DNA of 64,000 nucleotides from Bacillus tuaregi (GTDB taxonomy: Bacteria; Bacillota; Bacilli; Bacillales; Cytobacillaceae), in NCBI RefSeq assembly GCF_900104575.1, contig NZ_LT629731.1:3643557-3707556 (forward strand). The letters run 5' to 3'. The notes below the pieces were generated by a model. It had not been told where the DNA came from. It did not search any database and worked only from the letters and a program-made list of their open reading frames with translations. How positions within the stretch are numbered: the first letter of the stretch is position 1; each line of letters starts with the position of its first letter. Position numbers and translations under genes: made by a program. Below are positions 61,635 to 64,000 of this stretch, piece by piece.

Positions 61635-63299
61635 TTGGAAAATAACTCATCAAATTTTATTAAGAGTATTATAAAGGAAGATATTGAGTCAGGAAAACAT
61701 AAAGAGATTATTACTCGTTTTCCTCCTGAGCCAAACGGCTACTTACATATTGGTCATGCCAAGTCTATTGTGATCAATTTTGGGCTTGCGGATGACTTTA
61801 ACGGAAAAACCAATTTACGGTTTGACGACACAAACCCAACGAAGGAAGACCAAGAATTCGTTGACTCCATAAAAGAAGATGTTTCTTGGCTTGGATTTGA
61901 GTGGGATGGTCTTTTCTACGCTTCAAACTATTTCGATGAAATGTATGAGCGTGCCGTTCTTCTCATCAAAAAAGGCAAGGCCTATGTTGATGATTTAACA
62001 GCAGAGCAAATACGTGAATACCGCGGTACCTTAACAGAGCCTGGAAAAATGAGCCCATATCGTGACCGTTCCATCGAGGAGAACCTTGACCTGTTTAATC
62101 GCATGAAAAAGGGCGAATTTGAAAACGGATCAAAGGTACTGAGAGCAAAAATCGATATGTCCTCGCCAAATTTAAATATGCGTGATCCTGTTCTTTACCG
62201 TGTTGCCCATGCAACACACCATAACACAGGCAATAAATGGTGCATTTATCCGATGTATGATTTTGCCCACCCGCTTGAGGATGCGATTGAAGGTGTGACT
62301 CATTCCATTTGTACAACTGAATTTGAGGACCACCGTCCGCTTTATGATTGGGTTGTCGCAGAATGTGAAATGGAAAGCAAGCCTCATCAATACGAGTTTG
62401 GACGCTTGAATATTACCAATACAGTAATGAGTAAACGTAAGCTGAAACAGCTGGTTGATGAAGGATATGTTGATGGCTGGGACGATCCACGTATGCCAAC
62501 GATTTCCGGTCTACGCAGAAGAGGCTACACACCGGAAGCCATTCGTGAATTTGTAAAAGAAACTGGTGTATCCAAAAATGCCGGTACAGTTGACTCAGCA
62601 ATGCTTGAGCACTTTGTCAGAGAGGATTTAAAGCTAAAGGCACCGCGTACAATGGGTATCCTGCGGCCGCTAAAAGTAGTCATAACAAACTATCCTGAGG
62701 GACAGGTTGAAATGCTCGATGCTGAAATTAATCCAGAAAATCCAGAAATGGGCTCAAGACAAATTCCATTCTCCCGTGAAATCTACATTGAGCAGGATGA
62801 CTTCATCGAGAATCCGCCAAAGAAATATTTCCGTCTTTTCCCTGGTAATGAAGTTCGTTTGAAGCATGCTTACTTCATCAAATGTGAAGAAGTCATTAAA
62901 GATGAAAATGGGAATGTTATTGAGCTTCGTTGTACGTACGACCCAGAAACAAAAAGTGGAACTGGATTTACTGGCCGCAAGGTGAAAGGAACTCTTCATT
63001 GGGTAGAAGCAACGCAGGCTATTCCCGCTGAATTCCGTTTATATGAGCCGTTGATTTTAGACGAAGAATTAAATGAAGCTGCACAATCCGGAGAAGAAAC
63101 AACCTTCCTTGACCATGTGAACAAGAATTCCCTTCAGACGGTTCAAGGCTTTATTGAACCAAATATGAAGGAAGTCAAGCCGCAGGATAAATTTCAATTT
63201 TTCCGTCATGGCTATTTCAATGTCGATCCAAAGCATTCTACAGCGGACAAATCAGTCTTTAATATGATTGTGTCTTTAAAGAGTTCATTTAAATTGTAA
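61635..63299 (+). CDS. glnS: Glutaminyl-tRNA synthetase
   Basis: This class I aminoacyl-tRNA synthetase (554 aa) charges tRNA-Gln directly. It contains [18 protein letters not shown] (HIGH motif), [17 protein letters not shown], the KMSKS-like [21 protein letters not shown] and the beta-barrel anticodon-binding region ([18 protein letters not shown] and on). Features such as [11 protein letters not shown] and [14 protein letters not shown] are of GlnRS and not bacterial GluRS. The start is TTG 61635 after GGAAAGG. Most Bacillus, including B. subtilis, lack GlnRS and use GluRS plus GatCAB amidotransferase, so this gene is uncommon and probably acquired. Confidence 0.95.
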   Translation: MENNSSNFIKSIIKEDIESGKHKEIITRFPPEPNGYLHIGHAKSIVINFGLADDFNGKTNLRFDDTNPTKEDQEFVDSIKEDVSWLGFEWDGLFYASNYFDEMYERAVLLIKKGKAYVDDLTAEQIREYRGTLTEPGKMSPYRDRSIEENLDLFNRMKKGEFENGSKVLRAKIDMSSPNLNMRDPVLYRVAHATHHNTGNKWCIYPMYDFAHPLEDAIEGVTHSICTTEFEDHRPLYDWVVAECEMESKPHQYEFGRLNITNTVMSKRKLKQLVDEGYVDGWDDPRMPTISGLRRRGYTPEAIREFVKETGVSKNAGTVDSAMLEHFVREDLKLKAPRTMGILRPLKVVITNYPEGQVEMLDAEINPENPEMGSRQIPFSREIYIEQDDFIENPPKKYFRLFPGNEVRLKHAYFIKCEEVIKDENGNVIELRCTYDPETKSGTGFTGRKVKGTLHWVEATQAIPAEFRLYEPLILDEELNEAAQSGEETTFLDHVNKNSLQTVQGFIEPNMKEVKPQDKFQFFRHGYFNVDPKHSTADKSVFNMIVSLKSSFKL

Positions 63300-63309
63300 T
63301 ATAGAAGGT

Positions 63310-63339
63310 AGGCCTGTTTCTTTGAAACAGGCCTTTTAA
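63310..63339 (+). terminator. Terminator after glnS
   Basis: The stem AGGCCTGTTTC/GAAACAGGCCT with a 3-nt loop is followed by TTTTAAT. Confidence 0.85.
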
Positions 63340-63441
63340 TACTGCAGGAATTCCACCGGAGTTACACCAGCCTCACCTATCCAGAAATCAATGTATATTT
63401 ATACCCTAATCCTCATACATTGAAATGGAGGTGAAACCTGA

Positions 63442-63885
63442 TTGAAGAGACTTTTATTGACTCCGGGGTTATTTTTAACTTCGATTCTTTCCAGTTGCTA
63501 TCGGGACTCTATGCGCGAGGAGATACACAGTTATTTACAGGAAGAGCTGGCGGAAATTTCCCACTTAGAGAAGGAGGCGATAGCTGCATTTGAACGCGTT
63601 ACAGGGGACCATTATACAACAGACCAGGAGCTTTACAATACTTTGATTTATGAAGTTATTCCTGTTTATGAAATATTTTTACAACAGCTTGAGCGCGTTG
63701 AACTAACATCGTTTAGGTTACAGAAAATCCATGAAGACTGTCTAAACGGAGTCAATCTTCAATACCAAGCTTTTGCAAGCATTGCAGGAGCCTTGGAAGA
63801 CCTGGATAAAGGCAAAATGGTAAAGGCAAATTCTCTCCTGACTGATGCTTGCAAGCTCATCGTATGCCCCTATGTTTATATTTAA
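63442..63885 (+). CDS. Putative lipoprotein of unknown function
   Basis: This 147-aa protein has an N-terminal signal KRLLLTPGLFLTSILSSC, where LSSC can serve as lipobox, so it is probably lipid-anchored outside the membrane. The mature part is helical and acidic (EEIHSYLQEELAEISHLEKEAIAAFERV). The start is TTG 63442 with a strong GGAGGTGA site at 7 nt. Related helical lipoproteins occur in Bacillus, but I do not recognise the family and assign no function. It follows glnS after a terminator and ends before a terminator at 63943. Confidence 0.7.
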   Translation: MKRLLLTPGLFLTSILSSCYRDSMREEIHSYLQEELAEISHLEKEAIAAFERVTGDHYTTDQELYNTLIYEVIPVYEIFLQQLERVELTSFRLQKIHEDCLNGVNLQYQAFASIAGALEDLDKGKMVKANSLLTDACKLIVCPYVYI

Positions 63886-63942
63886 ATTGATATGAATGAA
63901 TGGACACTATATATCATGCAGTATTTGAACGAGCACGCTAGA

Positions 63943-63978
63943 AAGGCTTAGATGGTAATAAATCTAAGCTTTTTTTTG
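63943..63978 (+). terminator. Terminator after the lipoprotein gene
   Basis: The stem AAGGCTTAGAT/AATCTAAGCTT with one G-T pair is followed by eight T. Confidence 0.82.
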
Positions 63979-64000
63979 TTCCTAACCATAAATTTCTATC

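Overview
The window looks like chromosomal DNA of an endospore-forming member of the Bacillaceae (Bacillus/Neobacillus/Cytobacillus type). The DNA is AT-rich, ribosome binding sites are strong (AAAGGAGG-like) and TTG/GTG starts are common. There is a GerA-type spore germinant receptor operon, a SpoVB-like flippase and a LiaFSR/PspA envelope-stress locus, and many products resemble B. subtilis proteins (YhfW, YfmL, YwaC, YclM, NasDEF, DctBSRP). No insertion sequence, prophage, rRNA, tRNA or CRISPR array was seen. Genera are inferred by protein resemblance only.

Layout. 1-2.6 kb: 3' part of an M29 aminopeptidase, acylphosphatase, MscL, acyl-CoA thioesterase. 2.7-4.7 kb: a lone ECF sigma factor and a SpoVB/YkvU-like flippase. 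4.8-8.3 kb: a nosD-nosL-nosY-nosF operon (copper-site maturation genes) with no nosZ in the window. 8.4-13.5 kb: nasD-nasE-nasF-sirC nitrite reductase and siroheme operon, with a well placed Fnr box and ResD-like half sites. 13.6-17.2 kb: liaI-like, pspA/liaH, liaF, liaS, liaR. 17.4-18.5 kb: a PLP enzyme of sulfur amino acid metabolism. 18.6-22.9 kb: a germinant receptor operon in the order small 2-TM protein, B, A, C, with a candidate sigma-G promoter. 22.97-23.1 kb: tandem palindromic repeats. 23.2-26.2 kb: a Rieske oxidoreductase, a 44-aa ORF and a DEAD-box helicase.

26.4-37.5 kb holds a polyol module: a MtlR-like activator, galactitol-family PTS IIA/IIB/IIC, two zinc polyol(-phosphate) dehydrogenases, then an epimerase, a 6-phosphofructokinase, a transketolase and an HPr. 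CcpA (cre) sites lie in front of both halves. The set reads as uptake and phosphorylation of a polyol, oxidation to a ketose phosphate and entry into the pentose phosphate pathway. A pentitol such as D-arabitol fits better than galactitol.

37.7-39.4 kb: a Tat-exported PhoX phosphatase behind a four-repeat Pho box. 39.5-44.5 kb: dctR-dctS divergent from dctB-dctP (C4-dicarboxylate sensing and uptake). 44.6-50.7 kb: an AlsT-type Na+/amino acid symporter, the small alarmone synthetase YwaC/SasA preceded by a 35-aa ORF, and a heterodimeric ABC exporter. 50.9-55 kb: an MFS transporter and AdhE with a cre site in its promoter. 55.1-58.5 kb: aspartokinase III, M19 dipeptidase and D-amino acid transaminase. 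58.6-61.3 kb: a 903-aa protein with an N-terminal helical-repeat region and a dynamin-like GTPase. 61.6-63.3 kb: a glutaminyl-tRNA synthetase, unusual for Bacillus. 63.4-63.9 kb: an unrecognised lipoprotein.

The most unusual items are the TPR-like/dynamin GTPase, the dispersed palindromic repeat families, the GlnRS, the self-contained polyol/pentose-phosphate operon with its own HPr and PFK, and the small ORF coupled to the alarmone synthetase gene.
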